DNA of 64,000 nt from Brevibacillus centrosporus (GTDB lineage Bacteria > Bacillota > Bacilli > Brevibacillales > Brevibacillaceae): positions 1-64,000 of the forward strand of contig NZ_RHHP01000004.1 in assembly GCF_003710815.1 (NCBI RefSeq). The letters are read 5' to 3'. Of the stretch, positions 27,017 to 35,513 are shown one piece after another (positions within the stretch are counted from its first letter, which is position 1; each line of letters begins with the position of its first letter). A model generated the notes under the pieces. It saw only the letters and a list, made by a program, of their open reading frames with translations. It made no database searches and had not been told where the DNA came from. The translations under genes and the position numbers were made by a program.

Positions 27017-28579
27017 TTACAACTGGTATTTTTTCATTTTCTGCAGGACAGCTGTATGGCTAATGCCTAAATAGGCCGCGGCTTGCCTGATGGAAGGATG
27101 CTCTTTTAACGCACGAATCAATATCGTTTTTTCGTAGTAATCCATTTGTTCTTTGAGTAGCTTTGGGGTGGAGTGTGAAAAGTCTTGGTCGCTCTCGGCA
27201 CGATCCTGCTGTGTATCAAAATACAAATGCGCCGCCCCAATTTCCTGTCCAGGACAAAGGTATACCGTTCGCTCCATCACATTTTGCAGCTCACGTACGT
27301 TGCCCGGCCAATTGTGACTTTGCAAGGCGCGAATAGCTGAGTGAGTGAGCGGAATCATCGGCTGATTCGTTGCTCGGCATACCTTTTGAATAAAGTACTG
27401 GGCCAGCATCGGGATATCACTTTTGCGCTCTCGAAGCGGCGGAATCACGATCGGGATGACGTGCAAGCGGTAATATAAATCTTCGCGGAACAGTCCTTTG
27501 CTCGTCATGTCTGCAAGATTTCGATTCGTAGCTGCGATAATGCGGACATCGATGGGAAACGATTTGTTCCCGCCGACTCTCCGTACTTTTCGCTCTTCCA
27601 ATACGCGCAGGAGCTTCGCTTGCAGATGCAACGGAATATCCCCAATTTCATCCAGAAAGAGTGTTCCACCCTGCGCAATCTCAAACAGCCCAAGCTTGCC
27701 TCCCTTAAGCGCCCCCGTAAACGCTCCTTGCTCGTACCCAAATAGCTCGCTTTCCAGCAGAGCATCTGGAATGGCGGCACAGTTAATGGGTACAAAAGGC
27801 CCGGCAGATCGATTGCTCTCAAAGTGAATCGCTTTGGCAAACAGCTCTTTTCCCGTACCGCTCTCCCCTTGTAGGAAAACAGTGGCTTCGCTTTTCGCCA
27901 CTCGCTTTGCCGTCTCAATACACTGTCGCATATTCGCACTCTGCTGAACGATTTCGTCAAAGGAAAATCGCTCACTTCGCTGTACGGTGGACAGCAATTC
28001 TTGAATTTGTTTATTGTCGCGCAGCACAATCACGACACCTTGACGCTCGCTCTTCTCGGCAGGAATAATGGGATGATAGCTGCAAATGTAAGTCATGCGC
28101 TTTTTTTGTCCGGTAAGCAGACTTACCTGAACGCTGGGCACCTCAATCGCTTCCTCCAGGCATCGCCTCACCTCGACTGCTGCTTCTCCCCACAGCTTTT
28201 CGATCGAGTCATGCAGCAGCTGTACCGGCTCCATTTTCAGCATCGCTTGAGCTGCACGATTGATGGTAGTGATCCTCAGCTGATCATCCAGCAGGAGAAT
28301 TCCTTCCGAAACCGTTGTAAGAATCGTATGAATGCGGTTTTCACGCTCTTCTGCAGGTAGGTATGGGATCATTTTTACCTGCTCGATGCCTTTCACCTGC
28401 CTAATCCATTGCATGATCGTCTCGACCTTGCTCGGAGCCACGGTAGGAATTTTCAAATAAATATAGTGAGGCCGAACCTCCATCCCGATAATATCGATCT
28501 GGTTCGCTGCAAAGCAGGCGATGACCTCATGTGTGATGCCAACCCGGTTTACGCCATTGATTTGAAAGGTAATACCCAT
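27017..28579 (-). CDS. Sigma-54-dependent TyrR/RocR-type activator with ACT and PAS domains
   Basis: A 520-residue enhancer-binding protein. It has an N-terminal ACT-like domain (about 1-70, [11 protein letters not shown]), a PAS domain (about 80-190) and an AAA+ core. Walker A is GESGTGKE, the sigma-54 contact loop GAFTGA, and Walker [13 protein letters not shown] TyrR-type helix-turn-helix lies at the end ([23 protein letters not shown]). ACT implies sensing of an amino acid. The methionine gamma-lyase gene just upstream has a -24/-12 promoter and is the likely target. Confidence 0.93.
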   Translation of the reverse strand: MGITFQINGVNRVGITHEVIACFAANQIDIIGMEVRPHYIYLKIPTVAPSKVETIMQWIRQVKGIEQVKMIPYLPAEERENRIHTILTTVSEGILLLDDQLRITTINRAAQAMLKMEPVQLLHDSIEKLWGEAAVEVRRCLEEAIEVPSVQVSLLTGQKKRMTYICSYHPIIPAEKSERQGVVIVLRDNKQIQELLSTVQRSERFSFDEIVQQSANMRQCIETAKRVAKSEATVFLQGESGTGKELFAKAIHFESNRSAGPFVPINCAAIPDALLESELFGYEQGAFTGALKGGKLGLFEIAQGGTLFLDEIGDIPLHLQAKLLRVLEERKVRRVGGNKSFPIDVRIIAATNRNLADMTSKGLFREDLYYRLHVIPIVIPPLRERKSDIPMLAQYFIQKVCRATNQPMIPLTHSAIRALQSHNWPGNVRELQNVMERTVYLCPGQEIGAAHLYFDTQQDRAESDQDFSHSTPKLLKEQMDYYEKTILIRALKEHPSIRQAAAYLGISHTAVLQKMKKYQL

Positions 28580-28746
28580 GAGCGCAATCCCACCTCACCC
28601 GTCAAACGGTCTAGTTCTCTCCATCCATCATAATGAGAAAAAATGGCTACGCCAAGTTTTTTGGTGGAGCCGTCTGATTCAAAGGGCGCAAGTCTTTCTT
28701 TTTTGTATGTATGCTGGATCAGATGCTTGTCCATCGTTTTCTATAA

Positions 28747-28778
28747 AGAAAAGCCCGGTGCGTTTCTGCACACGGGCC
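28747..28778 (-). terminator. Terminator of methionine gamma-lyase gene
   Basis: GCCCGTGTGC / GCACCGGGC stem with TTTTCTTT on the minus strand, between the lyase stop and the activator gene. Confidence 0.75.
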
Positions 28779-28788
28779 ATCGGAGATA

Positions 28789-29994
28789 TCAAGCAAAGGC
28801 AAGCGCTGCTTCCAAATCGTCGAGGATGTCCTCAATGTCCTCGATCCCTACGGACAAACGGATCAGTCCATCTGTAATCCCCATTTTTTCTCTTTCCTGT
28901 AGCGGAATGATCGAATGGGTCATCGAGGCGGGATGCTGAATAAGTGAATCCACATCTCCCAAACTGACGGCCCGTTTGCACAGCTGTACGTTGTTCATCA
29001 TGCGGATCCCTGCTTCCATCCCGCCTTTCAGCTCAAAGGCGAGCAGGCCGCCGAAGCCATCCATTTGCCTGCAGGCCAATTCATATTGAGGAAACCGCGA
29101 CAAGCCCGGGTAATGCACCTTCGCCACTTTCGGATGCTGATCTAAAAACTCCGCAACCTTTTGGCCATTTTCACAGTGGCGATCCATCCGCACGCCCAGC
29201 GTCTTCAGCCCTCGGATCAATAAGTAAGCATCAAACGGACCTATAATACCGCCTATATCCTTTAAAGAGGTCATGCGAATCGTATCCATAATCGATTGAG
29301 GACCTGCCGCAACACCTGCAATGACATCGCCGTGTCCGCCAATGAATTTCGTTGCGCTATGAATGACGATATCACACCCATGCTCGATGGGCCGCTGCAA
29401 GTAGGGAGACATAAACGTATTATCCACGACGACGCAGGCACCTATCTCCTTGGCAATTTTTGCGACCAGCTTCAGATCGACCAGCTCCATCGTAGGATTG
29501 ATCGGCGTTTCGACGTAAATCACTCGGGTAGTGGGCATCAGCTTTTGACGGATGGACTCCTCGTCTGTCATGTCACAGAGCGAGTACGTGACTCCAAAAC
29601 GGTCTTGCATCAAATTCAGTAAACCGTACGTGCAGCCGTACAATCCTTTGGTGCCGAGGATATGGTCCCCGCTTTTCACGAGGGCCATGAGAACCGCCGA
29701 AACCGCGGCCATCCCGGATGCAAAGGCAAGACCAGCCTCCGCCTTCTCCAAAGCAGCAATCTTCTCTTCCAAGACAGTGACCGTCGGATTGCCTAAACGA
29801 GAATAGACGTAGCCCGCTTCTTCCCCAGCAAAGCGCCGAGCCCCTTCCTCCGTTGAGGCAAAGACAAACGTCGAGGTTTGGTAAATGGGTGTCGCCAATG
29901 CGCCTGTCTGTGGATCAGCATGGTAACCAGCATGGATGGCAGTCGTAGATCTCCCTTGCTTTTTCTGTGCCTGAACGGTTTGATTGTTATTCAT
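28789..29994 (-). CDS. Methionine gamma-lyase (Cys/Met metabolism PLP enzyme)
   Basis: A 401-residue type I PLP enzyme of the trans-sulfuration family. The PLP lysine is in HSATKFIGGH. SRLGNPTVTVLE and the ASGMAAVSAVL phosphate-binding region are present. The GLYGCTYGLL motif contains the Cys characteristic of methionine gamma-lyases, which cleave methionine to methanethiol, 2-oxobutyrate and ammonia. Cystathionine gamma-lyase or synthase activity cannot be excluded. Its sigma-54 promoter and adjacent activator fit a catabolic role. Confidence 0.88.
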   Translation of the reverse strand: MNNNQTVQAQKKQGRSTTAIHAGYHADPQTGALATPIYQTSTFVFASTEEGARRFAGEEAGYVYSRLGNPTVTVLEEKIAALEKAEAGLAFASGMAAVSAVLMALVKSGDHILGTKGLYGCTYGLLNLMQDRFGVTYSLCDMTDEESIRQKLMPTTRVIYVETPINPTMELVDLKLVAKIAKEIGACVVVDNTFMSPYLQRPIEHGCDIVIHSATKFIGGHGDVIAGVAAGPQSIMDTIRMTSLKDIGGIIGPFDAYLLIRGLKTLGVRMDRHCENGQKVAEFLDQHPKVAKVHYPGLSRFPQYELACRQMDGFGGLLAFELKGGMEAGIRMMNNVQLCKRAVSLGDVDSLIQHPASMTHSIIPLQEREKMGITDGLIRLSVGIEDIEDILDDLEAALAFA

Positions 29995-30033
29995 CCAAGA
30001 ATCACCCCATCATTTCATTTTGAAAGTGTATTC

Positions 30034-30051
30034 TTGCACAATGTATGCCAG
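30034..30051 (-). promoter_or_regulatory. Sigma-54 (-24/-12) promoter of methionine gamma-lyase gene
   Basis: The minus strand reads CTGGCATACATTGTGCAA. TGGC and TGC occupy the -24 and -12 positions with exact consensus spacing (TGGCAC-N5-TTGCA); the -24 C and one -12 T differ. It lies 40 bases upstream of the lyase start. The palindromes AAGAATTCTT (30105-30114) and ATTCCGAAT (30119-30127) further upstream are candidate activator sites. Confidence 0.75.
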
Positions 30052-30173
30052 CGTGAAAAGCTGATTGGGACTACGTTATTTAGAAAGAAGCAGAAGATAA
30101 TGGAAAGAATTCTTGCCATTCGGAATGATAACTTACCATAATGAGAGACAAGTACTGGAAGGAGGCATATGAA

Positions 30174-30359
30174 ATGAAATTAACCAACATTCCCTTTACA
30201 GTAACAGACTGGAGTGCCATCGAGCCTACGGAGCAGGAGCCGCCTATTGGAGAACGCAGCATTTTCATGACATGCGGGTTCGACTTGTCGAATACAGATG
30301 ATACCTCTCCACATCGCTCTGCTACCAAGTTTGGAGCAAAACTGTTTATTGTCGATTAA
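30174..30359 (+). pseudogene. DHCW-motif cupin, internally deleted
   Basis: AAGGAGG and ATG at 30174 begin MKLTNIPFTVTDWSAIEPTE, the typical start of DHCW-motif cupin proteins. The end SNTDDTSPHRSATKFGAKLFIVD matches their C-terminus. The middle, including the metal-binding DHxCxKGH motif and most beta strands (about 45 residues), is missing and replaced by a short unrelated stretch. It is 61 residues against a usual length of about 105-110. Confidence 0.75.
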
Positions 30360-30362
30360 CAG

Positions 30363-30479
30363 GCAGCGCGAGGAGCCACGTTCTTCGGCTTGGACTGGGC
30401 GAACAAGGAAGCGTCCATCTTAATTTGCAAGCGCTGCTCCTATATTTTATGGTTCATGGATGAGCCCGCTAAGAAATAG
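30363..30479 (+). pseudogene. Zinc-ribbon protein fragment
   Basis: One frame encodes GATFFGLDWANKEAS, then ICKRCSYILWFMDEP and a stop at 30479. This resembles the C-terminal half of small Bacillales zinc-ribbon proteins (CxxC with GYxLWF). No start codon or N-terminal cysteines are present. The rest of the gap to 30682 contains no recognisable gene. Confidence 0.45.
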
Positions 30480-30681
30480 ATTCAAAATTTTCGGTAAAAG
30501 GTGTGTGACAGCGTGGAGAATGGGTATGCGATCTTTTTTAATCGTCGTCTGGGTCAAGTTTCCGAAAGAGCAAAGGTAAGCTCCCAGCTCCCTATACTCT
30601 CTGCAGACGAATAACAGAGCAACATTCCAAACATCTCCTCATGGTATAACTAACATGAATTTCAAACAAGGAGATGAGAAC

Positions 30682-31389
30682 ATGAGCAAGCTGAAGGGCA
30701 AGATTGCGGTTGTGACGGGTGCAAGCCGAGGAATTGGTCGAGCTATCGCACGGCGTCTGGCACAGGATGGGGCGTTGGTAGCCGTACACTATGGGACGAG
30801 AAGAAAAGATGCCGAAGAGGTTGTCCAGAACATCGAGAGAAACGGCGGTTCGGCCTTCTCGATCGGCACTGACTTGCGTGTCCATACTGGAATTGGCGAT
30901 TTCTATACGCAGCTGGACGAGGAGCTTCTGAAACGTACGGGAGAGACGCGGTTTGATATATTCGTAAACAATGCGGGGATCGGACAAATAGCAAGCTTCG
31001 AGGAGACTACGGAAGAATCTTTTGACGAGGTCATGAACATGAATGTCAAAGCGCCTTTTTTTATGATCCAGCAAGCTTTGCCTCGTATAAAGGAAGAAGG
31101 CCGGATTATTAACCTCTCCTCGTTCGTTACGCGGGCAGCCTCTCCAAGTATTTTCGCCTACAGTATGTCAAAGAGCACAATCAACTCGCTAACCCTCATG
31201 TTGGCCAAACAGCTTGGGAGGCGCCAAATTACGGTGAACGCGATCCTCCCCGGTATCATCAACACGGATATGAATGCAGGCACCTTGCAAAGCCCTGACG
31301 GACAAAAGTATGCGGCTTCGCTCTCCACCTTCAACAGATGGGGAGAGCCCCAAGATGTAGCCACCCGCCTGGATTCGCGAAAAGCTTGA
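30682..31389 (+). CDS. Short-chain dehydrogenase, C-terminally damaged
   Basis: A 235-residue SDR with TGASRGIG, NNAGIG, Ser in INLSSFV and YSMSKS intact. After FNRWGEPQDVA the usual conclusion (AAFLASxxSxWVTGQxIDVSGG) is replaced by TRLDSRKA and a stop, so about 25 residues of the C-terminal strand and dimer contacts are lost. The active site is intact, but stability is doubtful. AAGGAGATG precedes the ATG at 30682. Confidence 0.75.
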   Translation: MSKLKGKIAVVTGASRGIGRAIARRLAQDGALVAVHYGTRRKDAEEVVQNIERNGGSAFSIGTDLRVHTGIGDFYTQLDEELLKRTGETRFDIFVNNAGIGQIASFEETTEESFDEVMNMNVKAPFFMIQQALPRIKEEGRIINLSSFVTRAASPSIFAYSMSKSTINSLTLMLAKQLGRRQITVNAILPGIINTDMNAGTLQSPDGQKYAASLSTFNRWGEPQDVATRLDSRKA

Positions 31390-31469
31390 TGCGGGATGCG
31401 GGCTCAACAAAACAGCGGCTAGCCTCGTCAAAGGCAGCCGCTGTTTCTCTTATCAGGATATCCTGCTAT

Positions 31470-32441
31470 TTACTTCACTACGGATTTCAAAACGTCATCG
31501 ATCATGTGACTGTTGGCAATCGCTCCGGTGTACAGCCAGCTCGAGCTATCATCAAATACGTACACATGCCCGTTCTTTACAGCCGGCATTTGCAACCAGA
31601 TTGGATCCTTTTTCATTTCATCTCTGTTTACGCCTTTTCCTTGTACAACAAACAAATGATCAGCGTTTAACTCCGCCAGCTTTTCTGTCGAAAGGGGCTT
31701 CCAGTTGGCATCATTTTGCTTGGATGCTTCCTTCACGACTTCTGGGATTGTCAGCCCTAGGTCTTTGTAGAGCAAATCACCGCTGGATAAATGCTCATCT
31801 ACGACGAATACGGCTTTCCCTGTGACCCAGAGCGCTGCAGCTGATTGTGTGCCTATTGCTTTTTTCAATTGCTCCCGAGCGTCCTTTGCTTTTGCTTCGT
31901 AGTCAGCCAGTACTTTTTTCGCTTCCTCTTTCTTGTTCAGAACGTCTCCGACTGTCAGCAGTTCTTGACGCCAGTCGTTGTTTTTCTCTGTCCCTACAGC
32001 AATGGTGGGCGTGATTTTCGCATATTGGCTGTAGCGGTCCCCTGCTACCATTTCGGCACTGTCGACGATAAGCAAATCTGGATTGTAGCTCATGACGACT
32101 TCCGGCGGCAGATCATGAGGAATCAAAGGTACTCCCGCCAGATCTTTTTGCAGGTACTGCTGTACAACGTTTCCTTTTACCGACCATTGCGCAACGGGTT
32201 TTACTCCCAGCACGATGAGATGATCCTCCAGATATGACGCGATCACTCGCTGTGGCTGCTATGGTACCTTCATTTCATGTCCCAATGGGTTCGTTACAGT
32301 TCGCTCAGTAGATACTGGTGTCTCTGCCTGTACATTGCCATTCGGTGCAGCAGTATTCGGTGTACCCGCACAAGCACTAACCAGCAAGCTGAGCGCTACG
32401 ATCAGTGCGGAAGCCATCGACTGTGTTGTCTTTCTATCCAC
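31470..32441 (-). pseudogene. Iron-siderophore binding lipoprotein with in-frame amber codon
   Basis: GTG at 32441 after GGAGGG starts a lipoprotein signal (IVALSLLVSAC, lipobox Cys about residue 24). It continues into a FeuA/FhuD-type binding domain (VIASYLEDHLIVLGVKP, YNPDLLIVD, HVYVFDDSSSWLYTG). Codon 61 is TAG (32261-32259), just before QPQRVIASYLE. The full frame would be 323 residues. Downstream translation could only restart at GTG 32246, without a signal peptide. It has its own promoter with a Fur-like box. Readthrough is possible but unproven. Confidence 0.8.
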
Positions 32442-32466
32442 TTGCCTAATCCCTCCGAAGACTTGT

Positions 32467-32481
32467 TGAGAATTGTTTTCA
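32467..32481. promoter_or_regulatory. Fur-like box
   Basis: TGAGAATTGTTTTCA matches the Bacillus Fur consensus TGATAATNATTATCA at 11 of 14 defined positions. It overlaps the expected transcription start of the siderophore-binding gene. Confidence 0.6.
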
Positions 32482-32483
32482 TC

Positions 32484-32512
32484 AATATACCTTTGGATTT
32501 CCTGTGCGGCAA
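32484..32512 (-). promoter_or_regulatory. Sigma-A promoter of siderophore-binding gene
   Basis: Minus strand -35 TTGCCG (32512-32507), 17-base spacer, -10 TATATT (32489-32484). It lies inside the 3' end of the AraC relic and supports the binding protein as a separate gene. Confidence 0.55.
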
Positions 32513-33291
32513 TGGACAATTCGGTCTTGTCATAGGGACGATATGGACCTTTTCGCTTCGTGCTTGCCCGCTTCTGATATTGATTCGAGGTCATTCCCGT
32601 ATGCTTTTTGAACAGTCTTGTGAAATAGAACGGATCGGCGTAGCCCACACTGGCCGCGATCTCCTGGAGTGTAGCGTCCGTCCCTTGCAGTCTTTCTGCT
32701 GCTTTTTGAATTCTCACCTTGATCAAGTAATCGATGGGACTATATCCGGTCTGCATTTTAAAGATGCGGGTCAAATAGCGCACGCTGTAATGGAACTGCT
32801 TGGCTAACAAGTCAAGAGTGATCTGCTCTGCGTGATGCTTATCCAAATAAGCCATGACTTGCTCCACCAAGGTTGGTTTTTCTGTTTCCGGCTGTGCTCC
32901 CTGCAGCTGCTTTTGGAGCAAATGAGCGTGCACAAATTGATAGAATATCGCTTTGACATGCAGCCGTCCCAATGCTTCTGGCTGCTGCCATTTTTACTCC
33001 ATTTGGTTTGCCCACTCGAGCAGCGGTACCGGCTCTTCCAGGGAAAAGCCGTATACTTCCTGAAACGAGTTCCGGCTATGGTATCTGCTTTGCCCTTTCC
33101 GCCATGTAGCAGGAAAAAACGTTGAGAGACATACTCTCTGCCTGCCAGTGACAGCCGTGCGTACCCTCTAAACGCGTAGAGAAAACAGCTCGTCGGAAGC
33201 TGATAGGACTGCCACTTTTCCGTTTCGTGCAGGACATATCGGCGCACATCAAAACGCGTTATATCGGATCGGAGCCGTCCTGACAAACCTT

Positions 33292-34509
33292 CTACTTTTC
33301 TTGTGCGTGGCCAATCTTTTCCTGCTGTCTACGCGGAAGGATGATCGGCAAAAGCAACAGCGCACCGATGAGAAACAGGAACCCACTGAACGTATACACG
33401 GCTCCGAGGGTAAGCAGGTCCTTCACGACCCCTGCGGCAGACATACCGACGACCATCATCCCCATGAAAATCGGAGTCATGGCTCCCCCTACCCGCCCGA
33501 TGAACTCGACCTGCGTATTTTGCATGATCATCGTATTGATCCCCACTTGAATACACGGATAGATCAAGCCGCTCACAGCTTGCAAGAGCAGCGTAATCCC
33601 TACGCTATGTGACAAGCCTACCCAGATAGTCGTCACGGTGCTCACTGCCAAACCGAAGGCGAGCAAGCTCTGCGGCTTCACTTTCTTTGCCACTCCCATA
33701 ATGAGGGCGCCGCCAACCAACATCGCAGCTCCATTGATCATGAGGGGCCAGCGTATAAATTCTTTATCCATCCCCAGATTCTCAATCGCTACGAAGATCA
33801 TGAGCGGCTGAATAATACCGACAGCCAGCCCCGCTGCCGCAAAGGTGCCTCCCAGCGTCCTCAACGTCCGATTGTTCCATACGTATTGCAAGCCTTCCAA
33901 CAGCTCTTGCTTGAAATTTGCCCGTTTCCCCGCTGCTTCCTGGACTGCAGCGTCCCTCGGAAGAGAAATGAGGGTAATTCCTGATGCGAAGAAAAGAAGC
34001 CCTGTCAAAATGAGCGAGACATGTATTCCGTATTTTTGGTACAGGTACGTGCCTACAACCGGCCCAATCACCATGAAAATCGCCATCAACGACTGAAACA
34101 TAGCCATCACGCTTTGCAGCTGCGCATGCGGGACATGCTGCTTAAATATTTTCATCGCAGACGGCTGGGAAAATTGCGACATGATCGATGAAAACAAAGT
34201 AGAGAGCAGCAAAGCGTGCCAAGAACCATAAACGAGAGCAACCAGCACTGCAAACAAGGAAAGACTCGACAATAGATCACAGAGAACCATGGTGCGCTTC
34301 GGCCTCCATCGATCAGCAAATGTTCCTCCGATAATGGCGAACAGAAAGATCGGTGCATACTCAACGACGGAAATCAGCGATACATACAGCGGGTCATTGT
34401 GTGTCAAATCGCTTACGTACAAAAGGATAGCGAAATTGCGAATCCAGACGCCAAGCTGCAAAAACGTGCGGGAAAAAATAATGGTGCGGACGTAACGATT
34501 GTGTAACAA
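33292..34509 (-). CDS. MFS transporter, probable exporter
   Basis: A 405-residue MFS_3-type transporter with about 12 membrane segments. It has the motif A-like GGTFADRWRPKR near residue 60 and a start resembling relatives (NRYVRTIIFSRTFLQLG). The TTG at 34509, 8 bases after GGAGAGGAG, is chosen over the ATG at 34548, which lies before the site. Adjacency to the AraC and siderophore-binding relics suggests siderophore export, as for YmfD-like proteins. Drug efflux is the alternative. Confidence 0.82.
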   Translation of the reverse strand: MLHNRYVRTIIFSRTFLQLGVWIRNFAILLYVSDLTHNDPLYVSLISVVEYAPIFLFAIIGGTFADRWRPKRTMVLCDLLSSLSLFAVLVALVYGSWHALLLSTLFSSIMSQFSQPSAMKIFKQHVPHAQLQSVMAMFQSLMAIFMVIGPVVGTYLYQKYGIHVSLILTGLLFFASGITLISLPRDAAVQEAAGKRANFKQELLEGLQYVWNNRTLRTLGGTFAAAGLAVGIIQPLMIFVAIENLGMDKEFIRWPLMINGAAMLVGGALIMGVAKKVKPQSLLAFGLAVSTVTTIWVGLSHSVGITLLLQAVSGLIYPCIQVGINTMIMQNTQVEFIGRVGGAMTPIFMGMMVVGMSAAGVVKDLLTLGAVYTFSGFLFLIGALLLLPIILPRRQQEKIGHAQEK

Positions 34510-34651
34510 AAGAACAAGCTCCTCTCCATAAAGTAAACAACCAAACAAATCATCTGATTATTTATAGACAATTTAATTCATTGTCTATTATTTTGTCAAC
34601 GTATTTTAATTTCGTCTACGTCCTTCTGATACTCCCGGAATGCAAAAAGCA

Positions 34652-34683
34652 AAAAAAGCCTCGCCGTTTTACCGGCAGGCTTT
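34652..34683 (-). terminator. Terminator of permease-SDR operon
   Basis: AAGCCTGCCGG / CGGCGAGGCTT stem with TTTTTTT on the minus strand, downstream of the SDR stop at 34735. Confidence 0.8.
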
Positions 34684-34734
34684 ACTCACGAGGACGCGTC
34701 CCCACACGCAAGATTCGATTCCTTCTACAGACCA

Positions 34735-35493
34735 CTATTTGGACGTCAAACCGCCATCCACAAGCACAGCACTTCCCGTCATCGCCGAGGATTCATCAGA
34801 TGCTAAAAATACGGCCACATTGGCGATTTCAACCGGTTGGATGGTTCGACCGATGGGCTGGAACTCACTAATGCTTTTCAGTACGTTTTCACGGCCGCCA
34901 AACAAGTCGGCATGTGCATCGTTGAAAGTCGTGTCTACCCATCCTGGGCAAATGCAGTTCACACGTACTTTTTCTGCCGCAAAATCCAGCGCCATCTGTT
35001 TCGTCAGCATATGGATGGCTCCTTTGGAGGTGACGTACGCAGACAAGCGCGGTTCTGCTGCGAAACTATTCGCGGAGGCCATGTTCACTACAGAGCCGCC
35101 ACCTGCCTCGATCATTTCAGGCACAATGTATTTGCCAGTCAAAAACATCGATTTTACATTGACCTCCATCGTACGGTCCCATACCTCTTCTTCAAGCTCG
35201 ATCACAGATCCCGGCACGTTAATTGCAGCGTTGTTGCACAGGACAGTAGGAACACCATACGTTTCCTTGGCAAATGCGAGGAGTGCTTGCACGTCTGCTG
35301 CTTTGGACACATCCCCCTGGAAAAAGACAGCCTTTTGGCCTTTCGCAGCAATTTCTTCTACGACCTCTTCTCCTGCTGCTGCAATATCCGTCGCCACGAC
35401 CCAGGCTCCCTCTTCGGCAAAACGCTGGGCAATAGCAGCACCAATTCCTCTGGCTGCTCCTGTGACGATGGCTACTTTGTTCTGTAAGCGCAT
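34735..35493 (-). CDS. Short-chain dehydrogenase/reductase
   Basis: A 252-residue classical SDR: TGAARGIG, NNAAIN, Ser in VNMASAN, YVTSKGA and a C-terminal SAMTGSAVLVDGGLTSK. ATG 35493 follows AAAGGAGG with 8-base spacing. It is 20 bases after the APC permease gene, so the two form an operon; the permease probably imports the substrate or its precursor. Confidence 0.9.
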   Translation of the reverse strand: MRLQNKVAIVTGAARGIGAAIAQRFAEEGAWVVATDIAAAGEEVVEEIAAKGQKAVFFQGDVSKAADVQALLAFAKETYGVPTVLCNNAAINVPGSVIELEEEVWDRTMEVNVKSMFLTGKYIVPEMIEAGGGSVVNMASANSFAAEPRLSAYVTSKGAIHMLTKQMALDFAAEKVRVNCICPGWVDTTFNDAHADLFGGRENVLKSISEFQPIGRTIQPVEIANVAVFLASDESSAMTGSAVLVDGGLTSK

Positions 35494-35513
35494 ATTTGTA
35501 TCCTCCTTTGAAT

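Larger units (their letters stand above)
32442..33286 (-). pseudogene. AraC family regulator relic
   Basis: The first frame (from 33286) encodes the sensor domain start (YVLHETEKWQSYQLPTSCFLYAFRG) to HGGKGK. It then shifts. Another frame resumes NSFQEVYGFSLEEPVPLLEWANQME, meets TAA, and continues QQPEALGRLHVKAIF into an intact double HTH (ITLDLLAKQFHYSVRYLTRIFK, LQEIAASVGYADPFYFTRLFKKHTG). It has two lesions: a frameshift and a nonsense codon. Its 3' end reads in frame into the siderophore-binding gene. It was probably the regulator of that gene, 5 bases after the MFS gene. Confidence 0.8.

Noticed and set aside
31470..33286. Single AraC-siderophore binding fusion protein
   Set aside because: The binding-protein part has its own promoter, Fur-like box, ribosome site and lipobox, so two genes are better supported; kept only as an alternative.
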